64,000 nt of DNA. Origin: Colwellia ponticola (GTDB lineage: Bacteria; Pseudomonadota; Gammaproteobacteria; Enterobacterales; Alteromonadaceae). The translations under genes were made by a program, and so were the position numbers. Of this stretch, positions 26,947 to 36,238 are shown in pieces. Each line of letters opens with the position of its first letter. The first letter of the stretch is position 1. The notes beneath the pieces are model-generated. The model ran no database searches and had not been told where the DNA came from. It worked only from the letters and a program-made list of their open reading frames with translations. The stretch is taken from the NCBI RefSeq assembly GCF_005885605.1, contig NZ_SZVP01000001.1, positions 124,001-188,000 of the forward strand, read 5' to 3'.

Positions 26947-27948
26947 ATGACTTTAACTAAGCTAACATCAACTCAGTCGACATCGGCTAAAAAACGTATT
27001 TTTGTTGCTGGTCATAACGGCATGGTTGGTTCGGCTATTGTTCGTCAATTATCCCAACAAGGTGATGTTGAAATAATTACTCGCTCTCGCCAAGCACTTG
27101 ATCTAACCAATCAACAAGCTGTACTATCATTTTTTCAAACTGAAAAAATAAACCAGGTATATTTAGCCGCAGCTAAAGTGGGTGGTATTATGGCCAACAA
27201 TACCTACCCTGCTGACTTTATTTATCAAAATTTAATGATTGAATGTAATATTATTAATAGTGCTCATTTAGCAAATGTTCAGCAGCTCCTTTTTTTAGGT
27301 TCATCTTGCATTTATCCTAAATTAGCCGAGCAGCCAATGAATGAAATGGCTTTATTAACCGGCACGTTAGAGCCGACGAATGAACCGTATGCTGTTGCGA
27401 AAATAGCGGGTATCAAGTTATGTGAAAGCTATAATCGACAATACAATCGAGATTACCGTAGTGTTATGCCAACTAATTTATATGGTGCATTTGATAATTT
27501 CCATCCAGAAAACAGCCATGTTATCCCTGCGTTATTAAGGCGATTTCATCAAGCAAAATTAGACAATGACGCACAAGTTATTGCTTGGGGCAACGGAAAA
27601 CCAATGCGTGAATTTTTATATGTTGATGATATGGCCGATGCGTCGATTCATGTTATGAATTTAGACAAAGACACCTATGATGCTAATACAGAGCCAATGT
27701 TAAGCCACATCAATGTGGGTACTGGTGTTGATTGCACGATTAAAGAATTAGTCGAAACAGTTGCCAACGTCGTCGGTTTTACCGGTGAAATAATTTTCGA
27801 TACAAGTAAACCTGATGGCGCACCACGAAAATTAATGAACGTTGACCGATTAAAGTCTCTCGGTTGGCAATATTCTGTTGAATTAGAACAAGGCCTAACA
27901 AAATCTTATCAGTGGTTTATTGATAACCAAGATAAATTTAGAGGCTAA
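26947..27948 (+). CDS. fcl: GDP-L-fucose synthase
   Basis: Epimerase-reductase that converts the Gmd product to GDP-L-fucose. The 333 residues show the NADP-binding [14 protein letters not shown], then [18 protein letters not shown]. The catalytic Ser-Tyr-Lys set is in [14 protein letters not shown] and [15 protein letters not shown]. Also visible are [28 protein letters not shown] and [15 protein letters not shown]. Only 2 bp separate it from gmd. Together with the neighbouring GT11 enzyme this forms a complete make-and-transfer unit for fucose. Confidence 0.96.
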   Translation: MTLTKLTSTQSTSAKKRIFVAGHNGMVGSAIVRQLSQQGDVEIITRSRQALDLTNQQAVLSFFQTEKINQVYLAAAKVGGIMANNTYPADFIYQNLMIECNIINSAHLANVQQLLFLGSSCIYPKLAEQPMNEMALLTGTLEPTNEPYAVAKIAGIKLCESYNRQYNRDYRSVMPTNLYGAFDNFHPENSHVIPALLRRFHQAKLDNDAQVIAWGNGKPMREFLYVDDMADASIHVMNLDKDTYDANTEPMLSHINVGTGVDCTIKELVETVANVVGFTGEIIFDTSKPDGAPRKLMNVDRLKSLGWQYSVELEQGLTKSYQWFIDNQDKFRG

Positions 27949-28019
27949 ACCTAACGACTGAATTTGGCAAATTATAAATACTATAAATGACCTGTAAAAA
28001 TTAACAACTTATAATCCCA

Positions 28020-28964
28020 TCATAACTTGGAGGCGATGAATTGCGATATAAGCATCGCCCCTTCCTTATTTAAATGTGATTTATCAACAAAGTAAGTATC
28101 AGTTAACTTTAGTTCATTGTGAACATCTATAAATACAAAACCTTCCTCCTGCGCTAATGTATCGACTTTTTTTCTAAAAGAGGTAAATACAGTAGTTAAA
28201 TTTTCATTAGCGATTAACAATGGCAATCTATAAGGTGTACGTACTACAATCAACGGTATGCCTTTTGTCTTCAAATAATCATTCATATCAATCAGTGGAA
28301 TGTATTTTTTATCCGATAAGTGAACAGGAAACGGGAAGGTATTATATCTTGATGTATTTATACCCTTACCTTTAATATCAAGCCCTACATCCCCACTATT
28401 ATTAAACGCTAAATTTCTATACTGACTTTCATCTGCGTAATATTTTTTCCAGGATAAGTATCGCTTTAATTTTAACGGTAATATTTTTAATAATTGGAAA
28501 TAAGGCTCAATGATATTTTCACCTGCCCAAAAATCCTTAATGCTATCCATATCTTGACCAAAACGAAGCGTATTTCCATTCGTGGTAAAGTCATCATACT
28601 GAGCAATATAAATAACATGCTGAATGTTAGCTAAATCAATACTCGTTAATAACTCAAGCGTATCATTGGTATTGAGCCCCCAGGAGCTCATATTAAGCAC
28701 GTTATGTACCTTATCACTTAGTTCTTCAATAGGTTGACTGTTGATGTTATTTAAGCCCATTGAAGAGCCAATGATTATTGTGTCAACTTGATCAAACTCA
28801 CCACTAAGCATCTTTTTTCTAATAAACGTAAGCTTTGCATCATAAGATAAAGAAGAAGTAAAACGATAGGGTGCTCCCTCCTGAATAGCGACGAAGGTAA
28901 GAATATTTAAAAGTAAAAAAATTGATATTGTTACCGTCAACCAACATTTAATCCAAAAATTCAT
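28020..28964 (-). CDS. SGNH-type hydrolase/acyltransferase-like protein paired with MBOAT
   Basis: A roughly 314-residue protein with one N-terminal membrane anchor (CWLTVTISIFLLLNILTFVA) and a periplasmic domain. Block I appears as IIIGSSMGLNN and the last block as DKSHLNKEGAML, the Ser and Asp-x-x-His pattern of SGNH enzymes such as AlgJ/AlgX relatives. I start at ATG 28964, 7 bp after the MBOAT stop, with an AGGATC ribosome site. Partnered with the MBOAT protein it probably completes O-acetylation (or another acyl transfer) of an exported polysaccharide. The acyl group and target are inferred. Confidence 0.7.
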   Translation of the reverse strand: MNFWIKCWLTVTISIFLLLNILTFVAIQEGAPYRFTSSLSYDAKLTFIRKKMLSGEFDQVDTIIIGSSMGLNNINSQPIEELSDKVHNVLNMSSWGLNTNDTLELLTSIDLANIQHVIYIAQYDDFTTNGNTLRFGQDMDSIKDFWAGENIIEPYFQLLKILPLKLKRYLSWKKYYADESQYRNLAFNNSGDVGLDIKGKGINTSRYNTFPFPVHLSDKKYIPLIDMNDYLKTKGIPLIVVRTPYRLPLLIANENLTTVFTSFRKKVDTLAQEEGFVFIDVHNELKLTDTYFVDKSHLNKEGAMLISQFIASKL

Positions 28965-28971
28965 TGTGATC

Positions 28972-30432
28972 CTAAAAATTAAAATATAAAAACTCTGAAT
29001 TTTTATTGATAAACAATAAAGCAACAGAAAAACATAACGCTGAATATACAGAGGTTTGCCATGAAAAAGAGAAATTTTCTATCCTTTCTGACGTATTACG
29101 AAAAAGTAATACTAAGATAAAACTTAATAAAATGTATACAGCAACATTACTCTCAACCTCAACAATTATGTACTCATTAACACGATTAATAACAATATCA
29201 TATGCACTTAAAAAATCAGCTAACCATTGATACTTTTCTGTCACTGAGAAGTTGGTAAAATCAAACATCCCTTGTAATACTTTACGCGCACTATCCCAGT
29301 CTTTCGCTCTAAAAAATACCCAAGTAATATTAATAAAGTTAAAAGTAATAAACCAAGCAAGCCATTTGTTTAATTTAATATTACTATGTAACTGCCACGC
29401 ACGGTGTATTACTAAAGCAAAGCCGTGTAAACCGCCCCACAGTATAAAGTTCCAACCTGCGCCATGCCATAAACCTCCCAATATAAAGGTAATCATTAAG
29501 TTTCGATAAGTATTGAAATTACTTTTTCTACTGCCCCCAAAGGGTATATAAATATAATCACGAAGAAAGGTAGACAAGGTGATATGCCATCGTCGCCAGA
29601 AGTCTTGAATCGTTAGCGCTTTATAAGGTGAATTAAAATTAACAGGTAACTTTATGTTAAACAAAAGTGCAATACCAATGGCCATGTCAGTGTAACCACT
29701 GAAGTCAAAGTACAGTTGAAAAGTATATGACAAGCTAGTAAACCATGCATTCACTAAGTCTAGGGACTCAGCCACATCAAAGCCGTATGTTGCAGGAACA
29801 GCCAACTTATCTGCTATAACAACTTTTTTGAATAAGCCAATAGAAAAAACAAAAAGCCCTAATGAAAAGTTTTTATTATTAAAAAATCTATTCTTTTCAT
29901 TAAATTGAGGCAACATTTGCTTATGATGAACAATAGGGCCAGCAATTAATTGAGGGAAAAACGTGACAAATAATACATAGGTTAAAAAATCATACTCTTT
30001 GGTTTTCTCTTTGTAACTATCAACTAAATAAGCTATCTGTTGAAAAGTAAAAAAGGATATAGCTAAGGGCAAAGCCAAATGTAACAACGATATGTCAGTT
30101 GTGAAGAGTCTATTCACATTTACTAGGAAAAAATCAGCGTATTTGAAATATCCCAATAATACTAAATTAGTGGCAACACCAAAAAAGAGAATTATATATT
30201 TTTTTCTAATCGTTATTTGTTTAGATATTTTCCGGCCGATGAGGTAATTAAAAATCATGGACGATACAATTAACACTAAATAAATAGGGTTCCACCATCC
30301 ATAAAAAAACAGTGAAGCGACAACTAACCAACATTGCGCAACCTTGAAAGAGGAAATTCTATTTAGTTGAAAGTAGACAAATAATGTTATAGGTAAGAAT
30401 AAAAAAATAAAGGAGTAACTATTAAATAACAT
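28972..30432 (-). CDS. MBOAT family O-acyltransferase (AlgI/DltB-like)
   Basis: Polytopic inner-membrane acyltransferase of about 486 residues. The start at ATG 30432 gives the family-typical MLFNSYSFIFLFLPITLF. The conserved stretch YFDFSGYTDMAIGIALLFN, the DFWRRWHITLSTFLRDYIYIPFGG motif and the catalytic histidine in LGGLWHGAGWNFILWGGLHG are all present. Such enzymes move acetyl groups across the membrane to a periplasmic partner. The SGNH gene directly downstream is the likely partner, and the nearby polysaccharide genes suggest the target. Confidence 0.92.
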   Translation of the reverse strand: MLFNSYSFIFLFLPITLFVYFQLNRISSFKVAQCWLVVASLFFYGWWNPIYLVLIVSSMIFNYLIGRKISKQITIRKKYIILFFGVATNLVLLGYFKYADFFLVNVNRLFTTDISLLHLALPLAISFFTFQQIAYLVDSYKEKTKEYDFLTYVLFVTFFPQLIAGPIVHHKQMLPQFNEKNRFFNNKNFSLGLFVFSIGLFKKVVIADKLAVPATYGFDVAESLDLVNAWFTSLSYTFQLYFDFSGYTDMAIGIALLFNIKLPVNFNSPYKALTIQDFWRRWHITLSTFLRDYIYIPFGGSRKSNFNTYRNLMITFILGGLWHGAGWNFILWGGLHGFALVIHRAWQLHSNIKLNKWLAWFITFNFINITWVFFRAKDWDSARKVLQGMFDFTNFSVTEKYQWLADFLSAYDIVINRVNEYIIVEVESNVAVYILLSFILVLLFRNTSERIENFSFSWQTSVYSALCFSVALLFINKNSEFLYFNF

Positions 30433-30681
30433 GAAAGCTCTATATATATCCATATAATTCAAAACGCATGTTCAAAACGTTTTGCATAATAACGGGATAA
30501 CTTAAAAAATATAAAATAAAACCTCATTATGACACAATCATGATTCAATCAGGTAGTTGTAGAATATAAATATAACCATAAATAGATAGAAATCATTGCC
30601 TTTCCATAATAAAATTAACACTATTAATGCTTTAAAATTAAGCTTGGTTATTTCCTGCTATTAAACTAAACAAGGTCGAAC

Positions 30682-31776
30682 ATGAAAATTTTAGTTATCC
30701 CCAACCGCGGCCGTTCGTATAATGCGGTTCGTCCAGAAGCAGAATGCTACATAGCCTTAGCTGAAGCTGGGCATGACGTTACCATAATATCTAGTGGTAC
30801 TAATGCTTATATTGATAGATACAAGAAGTCCAAAGTTAAGTTTATTGAGTTGAAAACACTTAAAAAGCATAGTTGGGCTGTAATCAAACAAATTCGTCAA
30901 TATATCAAAACCAATAACATAGATATTGTTTACGCTACTGAATCAAAGGGCATTCCCAATGCCGCTTTTGCTTGTATAGGAACCAAGGCCAAATTGGTCG
31001 TTTATCGTGGTACCTCTGGCGGTATGTATAAAACGGATCCTAGTAATTACTTATGCATGTTACATCCACGTATTAACGGAGTTATTGGTGTTTCAAGCGC
31101 AGTTTCAGCTAATGTTAGAGAAAAAGTAAGAAAGGCAATTAAAGCTAACGTTGAAACTATATATAAAGGTCACGATCTAAGTTGGTATAAAGAAGATGCC
31201 GCTGACTTAGTTAGTTTAGGTAGTAACGATAAATATTTCAATATACTGTGTGTTGGTAGCCCTCGACATCATAAGGGTACACATATATTACTCGAGGCCG
31301 CCAAAGAGCTAAGTGATATTGAGGACTTACGTATTATTTTAGTGGGTGATAATTTAAAACAACAATCATTTATCGACCAAATTAATAACTCAGGTATGAG
31401 CGAACGAATTTTACAGCCGGGCTTTAGGAATGACGTGCCAGCCATAGCTAAAGCATGTGACTTGTTGGTATTACCTTCATTAAGTAAAGAGGGTTTAACA
31501 CGTACCGTATTAGAGTCTCTCTCGAACGGAACACCCGTGGTATCGTCGGCTAATGATGGTGTAGTAGAAACCATAGAAAATGGTGTAAATGGTTATTTAG
31601 TTCCTATTGGTGATGTATCAGCAATCGCTAAAAAAATACGAATGCTCTATAACGATAGACCGTTATTAAATAAATTATCTGCTAACGCGCAAAATATTAT
31701 TAAAGATAAAATGTCGCACCACAACACAGTGACACATATGGAAGCTTATTTTAATAAAATATTAGCGCAACGCTAA
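30682..31776 (+). CDS. GT4 family glycosyltransferase
   Basis: GT-B glycosyltransferase of 364 residues. The N-terminal domain starts MKILVIPNRGRSYNAVRPEAECY. The C-terminal donor domain has LCVGSPRHHKGTHILLEA and the E-x7-E region in LPSLSKEGLTRTVLESLSNG. No membrane segments are visible. Donor and acceptor are unknown. It is a single gene between divergent MBOAT and convergent epimerase genes, within the polysaccharide region, with SD AAGG near the ATG. Confidence 0.88.
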   Translation: MKILVIPNRGRSYNAVRPEAECYIALAEAGHDVTIISSGTNAYIDRYKKSKVKFIELKTLKKHSWAVIKQIRQYIKTNNIDIVYATESKGIPNAAFACIGTKAKLVVYRGTSGGMYKTDPSNYLCMLHPRINGVIGVSSAVSANVREKVRKAIKANVETIYKGHDLSWYKEDAADLVSLGSNDKYFNILCVGSPRHHKGTHILLEAAKELSDIEDLRIILVGDNLKQQSFIDQINNSGMSERILQPGFRNDVPAIAKACDLLVLPSLSKEGLTRTVLESLSNGTPVVSSANDGVVETIENGVNGYLVPIGDVSAIAKKIRMLYNDRPLLNKLSANAQNIIKDKMSHHNTVTHMEAYFNKILAQR

Positions 31777-31820
31777 ATTATCATTGGTAAAAACATTATA
31801 GTTATACCAGTGAGGAAGAT

Positions 31821-31840
31821 AAGGGGACAAACATCCCCTT
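31821..31840. terminator. Hairpin between convergent GT4 and epimerase genes
   Basis: Stem AAGGGGA (31821-31827) / TCCCCTT (31834-31840), loop CAAACA. Neither strand has a clear T-run after the stem, so termination is uncertain. Confidence 0.35.
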
Positions 31841-31863
31841 AAAAAATTAAATTAATGTTAAAT

Positions 31864-32871
31864 TTATACCTGATAAAAGTCACGATACCAATTGACAAAA
31901 TTATCAACTCCTTGGCTAACACTCATAGCAGGTTTGTAGCCTGTAGTATTAAAAAGGTCATCCACATCAGCATACGTTTGATATACATCACCCGGTTGCA
32001 TCGGCATTAAGTTTTGTTTCGCTTTAATACCGATAGAGTTTTCCAATGATTCAATAAACTCAGTCAATTTGACTGGATTACCATTACCAATATTATAAAG
32101 CTGATAAGGTGCTGTACTTTGCGCTGCGCTGCCAGTTTCTACCTGCCAATCTTTATTACCTTGTGGGATAATATTTTGCACGCGACAAATACCTTCTACA
32201 ATGTCATCGATATAAGTAAAGTCTCGACGCATATCACCATTATTGTAAACATCAATACTGTCACCATTAATAATAGCTTTAGTAAATTTGAATAAAGCCA
32301 TATCAGGACGTCCCCAAGGGCCGTAAACAGTAAAAAATCGTAACCCCGTCGTCGGTACACCATATAAATGAGAATACGTATGCGACATTAATTCATTCGA
32401 TTTTTTAGTAGCCGCGTACAAAGAAATAGGGTGTTCAACACTATCCGAAGTGGCAAAAGGCACTTTGTTATTTAAACCGTATACAGAGCTCGATGATGCA
32501 TAAACAAGATGTTCGACCTTATTATTTCGACACCCTTCTAAAATTGTGAGATGACCAACTAAGTTACTATCCGCATAGGCCATAGGGTTATCAATAGAAT
32601 AACGAACACCTGCTTGTGCCGCTAGATGAATCACACGTTCAAATTTTTGTTGTGAAAAAAGCTCAGCAACACCTTCTCGATCAGCAAGGTCTAACTTTAC
32701 AAAACTAAATAAGTTTTCAGCTTCTAATAGTTTTAATCGAGCCAGTTTTAAATTGACGTCATAATAGTCATTGAGGTTATCTAAACCAACAACATGATGG
32801 CCCGCTTCGCATAAACGTTGAACAACATGAAAGCCAATAAAACCAGCTGCGCCTGTAACTAAATATTTCAA
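31864..32871 (-). CDS. UDP-glucuronate 4-epimerase (NAD-dependent sugar epimerase)
   Basis: Short-chain dehydrogenase-type epimerase of 335 residues expected to interconvert UDP-glucuronate and UDP-galacturonate. It shows the Rossmann motif VTGAAGFIGFHVVQRL, then GLDNLNDYYDVNLKLARL, which is typical of the UDP-GlcA epimerase group, and HLAAQAGVRYSI. The catalytic SSSVYG and YAATKKSNE, and the RFFTVYGPWGRPDMA loop, follow. The start codon is TTG (32871) with SD AAAGGAT. It follows ugd by 29 bp on the same strand, so ugd would supply its substrate. Confidence 0.88.
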   Translation of the reverse strand: MKYLVTGAAGFIGFHVVQRLCEAGHHVVGLDNLNDYYDVNLKLARLKLLEAENLFSFVKLDLADREGVAELFSQQKFERVIHLAAQAGVRYSIDNPMAYADSNLVGHLTILEGCRNNKVEHLVYASSSSVYGLNNKVPFATSDSVEHPISLYAATKKSNELMSHTYSHLYGVPTTGLRFFTVYGPWGRPDMALFKFTKAIINGDSIDVYNNGDMRRDFTYIDDIVEGICRVQNIIPQGNKDWQVETGSAAQSTAPYQLYNIGNGNPVKLTEFIESLENSIGIKAKQNLMPMQPGDVYQTYADVDDLFNTTGYKPAMSVSQGVDNFVNWYRDFYQV

Positions 32872-32900
32872 TATATTATCCTTTTAAAAATACGCTTATA

Positions 32901-34067
32901 TTAGTCTGAACCAAATAAATCACGTGTATAAACTTTACTAACAACATCGGTTAACTCATTAGCCATCCGGTTTGAAATAATCACATCAGATTTTTCTTTA
33001 AATTCTGCTAAGTTACTAAAAACAGTAGAGTGAAAAAATTCAGCTTCATTTAGTTCTGGCTCATAAATAATCACTTCAATACCTTTAGCTTTAATACGCT
33101 TTAAAATACCTTGAATTGAAGAAGCTCTAAAATTATCAGACCCTGTTTTCATAATAAGACGGTAAACACCAACCACCTTGGGGTTACGCTTAATAATAGT
33201 ATCGGCAATAAAGTCTTTGCGCGTAGTATTCGCCTCAACGATCGCTCTAATTAAATTATTTGGCACATCTCGATAGTTTGCTAACAACTGTTTGGTATCT
33301 TTGGGCAGACAATAACCGCCATAACCAAATGATGGATTATTATAGTGGGAGCCAATGCGAGGGTCTAAACCTACACCTTCAATAATTTGCTTAGCATTTA
33401 AATCATGTGCCTCTGCATAGCTATCAAGTTCATTAAAAAACGAGACGCGCATTGCTAAATAGGTATTCGAAAATAACTTAACCGCTTCTGCCTCTGTTGA
33501 TTCAGTAAAAAGCACCTCAATATTTTCTTTTATTGCCCCTTGCTTTAACAAGTTAGCAAAAATTTCTGCTCGTGCTGATTTTTCACCAACAATAATCCGT
33601 GACGGGTGCAAATTATCATAAAGCGCTTTGCCCTCACGTAAAAACTCAGGTGAAAATAGTATATTATCATATGATAAGTCACGTTTAAGACGCTTAGTAA
33701 AACCAACAGGGACAGTTGATTTAATCACAACGGTTGCTTTTGGATTGATAGCTATTACTGCTTTAATGACATCTTCAACGGAAGAAGTATCAAAATAATT
33801 ATTTTCAACATCGTAATCTGTTGGCGTTGCTACAATGACAAAATCCGCGCTGTCAAAGGCCAGCTTTGGGTCCAACGTAGCACTGAAGTCAAGTACTTTA
33901 TTAGTCAAAAAATCTTCGATTTCTTTATCAACTATCGGTGATTTTTTCTTATTCAACAAAGAAATTTTGTTCTCATCGATATCAAGCGCAATAACTTCAT
34001 TGTGCTGAGCTAGCAACATCGCATTAGATAAACCAACGTACCCCGTTCCTACAATTGCTATTTTCAA
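32901..34067 (-). CDS. ugd: UDP-glucose 6-dehydrogenase
   Basis: NAD-dependent oxidation of UDP-glucose to UDP-glucuronate. The 388 residues match the short Ugd type of Gram-negative bacteria. The motifs are [39 protein letters not shown], the [16 protein letters not shown] segment, and the catalytic cysteine in [17 protein letters not shown]. The start is TTG at 34067 with a strong GGAGAA Shine-Dalgarno seven bases upstream, and no in-frame ATG gives a full N-terminus. It forms an operon with the epimerase downstream. Confidence 0.95.
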   Translation of the reverse strand: MKIAIVGTGYVGLSNAMLLAQHNEVIALDIDENKISLLNKKKSPIVDKEIEDFLTNKVLDFSATLDPKLAFDSADFVIVATPTDYDVENNYFDTSSVEDVIKAVIAINPKATVVIKSTVPVGFTKRLKRDLSYDNILFSPEFLREGKALYDNLHPSRIIVGEKSARAEIFANLLKQGAIKENIEVLFTESTEAEAVKLFSNTYLAMRVSFFNELDSYAEAHDLNAKQIIEGVGLDPRIGSHYNNPSFGYGGYCLPKDTKQLLANYRDVPNNLIRAIVEANTTRKDFIADTIIKRNPKVVGVYRLIMKTGSDNFRASSIQGILKRIKAKGIEVIIYEPELNEAEFFHSTVFSNLAEFKEKSDVIISNRMANELTDVVSKVYTRDLFGSD

Positions 34068-34348
34068 TTAATTCTCCAGTACTTAATTTCTGTAGTAAGT
34101 TTTGTCCTGGCAATAACTGATCTGTCGCAGTTAATACCAATCTCTATGATCAAAAAACCGTGGGTGAAATGATCAATTACTTTGACGACATGATAAGTAA
34201 ATAAAATAGTTTAAGATAGGGAAAATTACTTTCAAAGGGTACTTTAACTTAACGAAAGCTCCCTAAAAGACAATTTCAATCAAATGCTAGTATTTCCTTG
34301 GTTTGCCCGTTAAAATACCTTTTTATTTTTATTGGTAAAGTTATCCCA

Positions 34349-35782
34349 TTGAAATTTTTTAAACTCCCTTGTCTTCTTCTTTGTTTTGTCAATATGACTA
34401 GCTTTGCTAAAGGACCGTCTCCGTACCTTCCTCTTCAGACAGACCCTCTGATTGAATTAGAGTTAAATCGCTTAGCAACATTAGCAAAATTACCTGTACT
34501 TACAAAGCCGTATCATGCAGCGACAGTTAATCGTTATTTAAAGAAAGTAGCTTATAGCCACCCCAGCCTGTACAAGCGTATTTCAACCTACCTTCAACGA
34601 TATAAAAAGGAAGCGGCTGTCACACACGTTGCTGTTCAGATTAATTATTCTGATACAGAGAATATTACTTTACCTAACCAAAGAGGGCAAATGATTGATG
34701 CTAATTACCAAGCATCTTTTAGTGGCTTTTGGCAAATAAATCAATACTTAATTCTCAATGGTGGTGGCAAGTATTATGAAGATGGTGGTTATGTTCAAAC
34801 AAATTCTTTTATTTCATTTGGTATTGATGTTTTACAAGTAGATGTTGGCTATAGAGAGCATTGGATATCGCCTTTTCAAGACAGTGCTGTATTACTCTCT
34901 ACTCAAGCAAAGCCGCCATTAAGTGTCACTATTAGTAACCCATCATTAATTACCGATTTTAATCTAAAATATGAAATTTCTATTGGTGTATTAGACGAGC
35001 ATACTAATATTAGTTTTGACAAGGATTTACCTCCTATTTCTGGCGAACCAGCCTTATTAACAATGCATTTTAGTGCTCAGCCTTTTAATTGGTGGACTAT
35101 TGGTTTTAATCGTACCTTAATGTTTGGAGGCGATGACAACGTTACTGGTCGCGACATTTGGAATGCCATTATTGACCCAGTAAATAGTGATAATTGCGGC
35201 GGTAACGGTACCCAATTACAAAATTGCAGTGAAGAGTTTGGTAATCAACAAGCTTCCATAAGTAATAGATTCGATCTCGATTTATTCGATATGCCTTTTA
35301 GTCTTTTTTATGAATACGCTGGCGAAGATACTAACAACTATACCAATCATAAATTAGCTAACTTAGCTAATAGTTTTGGCTTATTCCTTCCTTATTTAAC
35401 CGATAATGTATCGTTGAACATGGAGTTTACAACATTTCAATCAGCTTGGTACACTCACCATATTTATGGTGAGGGTTATTCAAATGATGGTGTTAAGATG
35501 GGGCACTGGTGGGGTTCTATGAAAGACCCTAAAGATGGTGTTGGCGGTGAAGCAGGAAGTGTCAGGCTCGATTGGCAAAGTAGTGAAGAATCCCAAGTAT
35601 CAATGCTCTATCGCACAGCAAATTTTAATAAATCAAGCTACGAAAATTATCAACGCTCTCACGAATTAGAGCTAAATTATACTAGAGTCATTGATGCTAA
35701 CTTTTTAGGTGTAAAACTTTATTTAGGTCGTAATAATTACAGTAATAATTTTGTTAGAACGAGTATATCTTATTCTTGGTAA
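34349..35782 (+). CDS. Wzi-family outer-membrane capsule assembly protein
   Basis: Beta-barrel protein of the capsule assembly Wzi family, which holds group 1-type capsule at the cell surface. I start at TTG 34349, which gives a signal peptide MKFFKLPCLLLCFVNMTSFA and has GGTAAAG eight bases upstream. The frame extends back to a TTG at 34298, but that leader looks untranslated. The mature part opens PSPYLPLQTDPLIELELNRLA, as in this family, and many alternating-strand segments follow, ending in aromatic VRTSISYSW. It is about 477 residues. It precedes tagD and tagB-like genes. Confidence 0.85.
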   Translation: MKFFKLPCLLLCFVNMTSFAKGPSPYLPLQTDPLIELELNRLATLAKLPVLTKPYHAATVNRYLKKVAYSHPSLYKRISTYLQRYKKEAAVTHVAVQINYSDTENITLPNQRGQMIDANYQASFSGFWQINQYLILNGGGKYYEDGGYVQTNSFISFGIDVLQVDVGYREHWISPFQDSAVLLSTQAKPPLSVTISNPSLITDFNLKYEISIGVLDEHTNISFDKDLPPISGEPALLTMHFSAQPFNWWTIGFNRTLMFGGDDNVTGRDIWNAIIDPVNSDNCGGNGTQLQNCSEEFGNQQASISNRFDLDLFDMPFSLFYEYAGEDTNNYTNHKLANLANSFGLFLPYLTDNVSLNMEFTTFQSAWYTHHIYGEGYSNDGVKMGHWWGSMKDPKDGVGGEAGSVRLDWQSSEESQVSMLYRTANFNKSSYENYQRSHELELNYTRVIDANFLGVKLYLGRNNYSNNFVRTSISYSW

Positions 35783-35824
35783 GCTCAATATTTCAATTAA
35801 GAATAAAATTAAGGAGTAGCAACA

Positions 35825-36220
35825 ATGAGAGTTATCACTTTTGGTACTTATGATATTTTTCATGTTGGTCATGTAAATATTATTGAACGAGCAAAGTTGC
35901 ACGGTGACCATCTTATTGTTGGTGTATCTTCTGATAAATTAAATATAGCAAAAAAAGGTCGACCGCCAATTTACTCTGAAGAGGATCGCCAACATATAAT
36001 TCGCTCTATGCGCTGCGTTGATGAAGTTTTTTTAGAGGAATCTTTGGAGCTTAAAGCCGATTATATCAAGTATTATAATGCCGATATATTAGTCATGGGT
36101 GATGATTGGCAGGGTAAGTTCGATTACTTAAAAGATATCTGTCAGGTGATTTATTTACCTCGTACCCCTTCAATTTCGACTACAGAAATTATTGAAGTCG
36201 TCAAAACCAAGCGACTTTAA
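35825..36220 (+). CDS. tagD: Glycerol-3-phosphate cytidylyltransferase (TagD-like)
   Basis: Makes CDP-glycerol from CTP and sn-glycerol 3-phosphate. The 131-residue nucleotidyltransferase has the nucleotide-binding GTYDIFHVGHVNIIERA (HxGH) and the second signature RTPSISTTEII. The size equals that of B. subtilis TagD. It sits 18 bp upstream of a glycerophosphotransferase-like gene that would use CDP-glycerol. SD AAGGAG is clear. In a Gram-negative host this points to glycerol-phosphate substitution of a surface glycan, not to wall teichoic acid. Confidence 0.9.
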   Translation: MRVITFGTYDIFHVGHVNIIERAKLHGDHLIVGVSSDKLNIAKKGRPPIYSEEDRQHIIRSMRCVDEVFLEESLELKADYIKYYNADILVMGDDWQGKFDYLKDICQVIYLPRTPSISTTEIIEVVKTKRL

Positions 36221-36238
36221 TTACAAAAGAGCCAACTT

